Shown here in pieces: positions 5,584 to 6,878 of a stretch of DNA of 6,878 nt. Within the stretch, counting starts at the first letter, position 1. Each line of letters opens with the position of its first letter. A model generated the notes under the pieces. That model made no database searches and was not told the origin of the DNA. It saw only the letters and a list, made by a program, of their open reading frames with translations. Made by a program: the position numbers and the translations under genes. This DNA comes from an uncultured Alphaproteobacteria bacterium (GTDB lineage Bacteria; Pseudomonadota; Alphaproteobacteria; Micropepsales; Micropepsaceae): assembly GCA_937942205.1 (NCBI GenBank), contig CALDFO010000531.1, forward strand, positions 1 to 6,878, given 5' to 3'.

Positions 5584-5980
5584 CCGGCTTCAGCGCCGCG
5601 CGCAGGGCCGGCTCATAGGCCACCAGCGCGCGGGAAATGCCGTGGCGCACCGCGCCCGCCTGACCCGACAGGCCGCCGCCATTGACGGTGACGATGACGT
5701 CGAACTGGCCGTCGCGGTTGGCGGCGATCAGCGGCTGGCGCAGGATCATGCGCAGCACCGGACGGGCGAAATAGACGGTCTCGTCGCGGCCGTTGACGAT
5801 GATCTTGCCGCTGCCCGGCTTGATCCAGACGCGGGCGACCGATTCCTTGCGGCGGCCGGTGGCATAGGCGCGGCCCTGGGCGTCGCGCTTGCTGTCGGCC
5901 TTGGTGGCATCGGTAGTCGCCGCCTGGCTGGCCTTGATCAGCGTGGATTTGAGTTCGGTGAACTTGTTCTCTTCCGCCAT
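5492..5980 (-). CDS. rpsI: 30S ribosomal protein S9
   Basis: S9 is a structural protein of the small subunit head whose basic C-terminal tail reaches the P-site tRNA. The 162 residues contain the family core from [19 protein letters not shown] (about 40-58), through GRDETVYF and [13 protein letters not shown] (98-110), to the conserved end [14 protein letters not shown]. The first 35 or so residues are an extra N-terminal segment, as commonly found in alphaproteobacterial S9. The gene starts 3 nt after the rplM stop; AAGG within the rplM end may serve as its ribosome binding site. Its last 29 codons and stop are the second copy of the 92-bp repeat (5492-5583), so the present C-terminus may have been supplied by the inserted element. 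The encoded protein sequence is unaffected, because the two copies differ only by a silent change. Confidence 0.98.
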   Translation of the reverse strand: MAEENKFTELKSTLIKASQAATTDATKADSKRDAQGRAYATGRRKESVARVWIKPGSGKIIVNGRDETVYFARPVLRMILRQPLIAANRDGQFDVIVTVNGGGLSGQAGAVRHGISRALVAYEPALRAALKPGGFLTRDPRAVERKKYGRPKARRSFQFSKR

Positions 5981-5983
5981 GGG

Positions 5984-6478
5984 TTAGGCCGCCTTGTTCG
6001 TCTTGGAAGTGGAAGTCTTGTGCTGGGTGTTCTTGGGATTCATCGCCCCGACATCCAGCGTCTCGGGCTGCTGCGCCTCGTGCGGATGATCGGCGCCGGG
6101 ATAGACGCGCAGGTTGGACATCTGGCGGCGGCCCAGCGGACCGCGCGGCACCATGCGCTCGACCGCCTTCTCGACGATGCGCTCGGGGAACTTGCCCGCC
6201 ATGATGGCGCCCGCGGTACGCTCCTTGATGCCGCCGATATAGCCGGTGTGGTGATAATACACCTTCTTCTTCAGCTTCTGGCCGGTCAGCACCACCTTGG
6301 CGGCGTTGATCACGATGACATTGTCGCCGCAATCCATATGGGGGGTGTAAGTGGCCTTGTGCTTGCCGCGCAGGCGCATGGCGATGATCGAGGCCAGGCG
6401 GCCCACGACCAGCCCTTCGGCGTCGATCAGGACCCACTTCTTTTCGATCTCGGAGGCTTTCGCCGAGTAGGTTTTCAT
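5984..6478 (-). CDS. rplM: 50S ribosomal protein L13
   Basis: L13 is an early-assembling protein of the large subunit. The 164 residues show the family order: [20 protein letters not shown] at the start, VGRLAS near 25-30, GDNVIVINA (about 51-59), the [10 protein letters not shown] segment (about 74-83) and [20 protein letters not shown] with HPHEAQQP near the end. It is longer than the 142 residues of E. coli L13 because of a Lys/Ser/Thr-rich C-terminal extension (roughly the last 20 residues), as seen in related alphaproteobacteria. The ATG at 6478 has only a weak GGA motif nine bases upstream, but the conserved N-terminus fixes the start. It forms an operon with rpsI, 3 nt apart, behind the promoter at 6506-6534. 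Confidence 0.98.
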   Translation of the reverse strand: MKTYSAKASEIEKKWVLIDAEGLVVGRLASIIAMRLRGKHKATYTPHMDCGDNVIVINAAKVVLTGQKLKKKVYYHHTGYIGGIKERTAGAIMAGKFPERIVEKAVERMVPRGPLGRRQMSNLRVYPGADHPHEAQQPETLDVGAMNPKNTQHKTSTSKTNKAA

Positions 6479-6505
6479 GGAGCAATTCCGGTGATTTCGG
6501 CGGGG

Positions 6506-6534
6506 CTTATACGGGGCCGCTCCCCACCGGTCAA
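6506..6534 (-). promoter_or_regulatory. Strong sigma-70-type promoter of rplM-rpsI
   Basis: On the minus strand TTGACC (6534-6529) is followed after exactly 17 bases by TATAAG (6511-6506), both close to consensus. Transcription would start near 6499, leaving a leader of about 20 nt before rplM. Upstream of the -35 box an A-rich tract (minus-strand GAAAAAAGCTTGATATA, about 6564-6548) could act as an UP element, in keeping with high ribosomal protein expression. Confidence 0.85.
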
Positions 6535-6567
6535 CAGTTGTGCAGGTATATCAAGCTTTTTTCGTAT

Positions 6568-6616
6568 GCGGTATCTGAATACCGCAACCGCATGGCACGA
6601 AGGTGTAATTGCCATG
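6568..6616. repeat. Two inverted repeats in the rplM / enoyl-CoA hydratase divergent intergenic region
   Basis: GCGGTAT (6568-6574) and ATACCGC (6579-6585) form a 7-bp stem with a CTGA loop. CATGGCA (6591-6597) and TGCCATG (6610-6616) form a second with a 12-base gap. Neither has a terminator-like T run in a useful place. They lie between the divergent start sites, where operators for the hydratase gene could sit. No recogniser can be named. Confidence 0.35.
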
Positions 6617-6637
6617 TCCGCGCACTAGATTGGCGCC

Positions 6638-6878
6638 ATGAACGCCCCGAATCCCTCCCAGCATCCCCCGCCGCTCCTGCTCTCCGTCCCCGCCAGCGGC
6701 GTCCTGCGCCTGACCCTGAACCGGCCCCAGGCCCGCAACGCCCTGTCGTCGGACCTGATGGCCGCCCTGCAGGCCGCGCTGGACGGCGCGGCGGCCGACG
6801 ACGCCACCCGTGTGGTGGTGATCGCTGCCGAAGGACCGGTCTTTTCCTCCGGCCATGACCTCAAGGAACTGGCCGCCC
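6638..6878 (+). CDS. Enoyl-CoA hydratase/isomerase family protein, 3' end outside the window
   Basis: The first 80 residues of a crotonase-superfamily protein are visible. These enzymes act on acyl-CoA thioesters and share an oxyanion hole formed by backbone amides. LTLNRPQARNALSSDLMAAL at 25-44 is the usual N-terminal signature, and FSSGHDLKEL at 69-78 carries the first oxyanion-hole loop. The GHDLKEL form resembles the ECHDC3-like group of enoyl-CoA hydratase homologues. The catalytic glutamates of true hydratases lie beyond the window, so activity cannot be judged. The ATG at 6638 is chosen because it opens this frame right after the intergenic region; no strong ribosome binding site is visible. 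The gene is divergent from rplM, with 159 nt between the two start codons. Confidence 0.88.
   Translation, partial: MNAPNPSQHPPPLLLSVPASGVLRLTLNRPQARNALSSDLMAALQAALDGAAADDATRVVVIAAEGPVFSSGHDLKELAA

Noticed and set aside
5393..6628. A 411-codon open frame on the plus strand across rpsI and rplM
   Set aside because: It is antisense to two certain ribosomal protein genes. Its composition (Ala, Gly, Leu, Arg, Asp, His rich) is what the reverse complement of GC-rich coding sequence gives.

Overview
The window looks like chromosomal DNA of a GC-rich alphaproteobacterium. The evidence is a class I polyhydroxyalkanoate synthase, a ribosomal protein pair rplM-rpsI whose S9 has a long N-terminal extension, the short form of ArgC nearby on the same strand, and strongly GC-biased coding. 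The genus cannot be fixed from the sequence alone.

Layout, left to right. (1) Positions 2-1336 (+) hold the C-terminal three quarters of PhaC, cut by the window edge. (2) Positions 1343-2554 (-) encode a membrane-anchored PDZ protein of unknown function, convergent with phaC with a 6-nt gap. (3) Positions 2616-3578 (-) are argC, upstream of the PDZ gene on the same strand. (4) Positions 3719-4225 (+) encode a DUF805 membrane protein, divergent from argC. (5) Positions 4226-5491 carry terminators, a displaced 92-bp copy of the end of rpsI, a formyltransferase gene of lower GC, and about 350 nt of hairpin-dense non-coding sequence. (6) Positions 5492-5980 and 5984-6478 (-) are rpsI and rplM, driven by a near-consensus sigma-70-type promoter. 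(7) From 6638 (+) runs the start of an enoyl-CoA hydratase/isomerase family gene, cut by the right edge.

The most interesting part is region 5. The last 29 codons and stop of rpsI occur twice (4379-4470 and 5492-5583, 91 of 92 bases identical, the one difference synonymous). They are directly repeated and bracket the formyltransferase and its leader. Each copy is followed by its own rho-independent terminator. This is the arrangement expected when an element integrates into the 3' end of rpsI and restores the reading frame with its own copy of the tail. No recombinase gene lies in the 1,113-bp repeat unit, so it would be a remnant, or a small element mobilised in trans. Between the formyltransferase start and rpsI lies a 19/20-nt imperfect inverted repeat enclosing further hairpins, including a GAAA-capped one, and then a hairpin that buries the formyltransferase ribosome binding site. 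This is a candidate structured leader RNA.

The remaining genes are ordinary housekeeping or storage functions: PHB synthesis, arginine biosynthesis, ribosome assembly and acyl-CoA metabolism.
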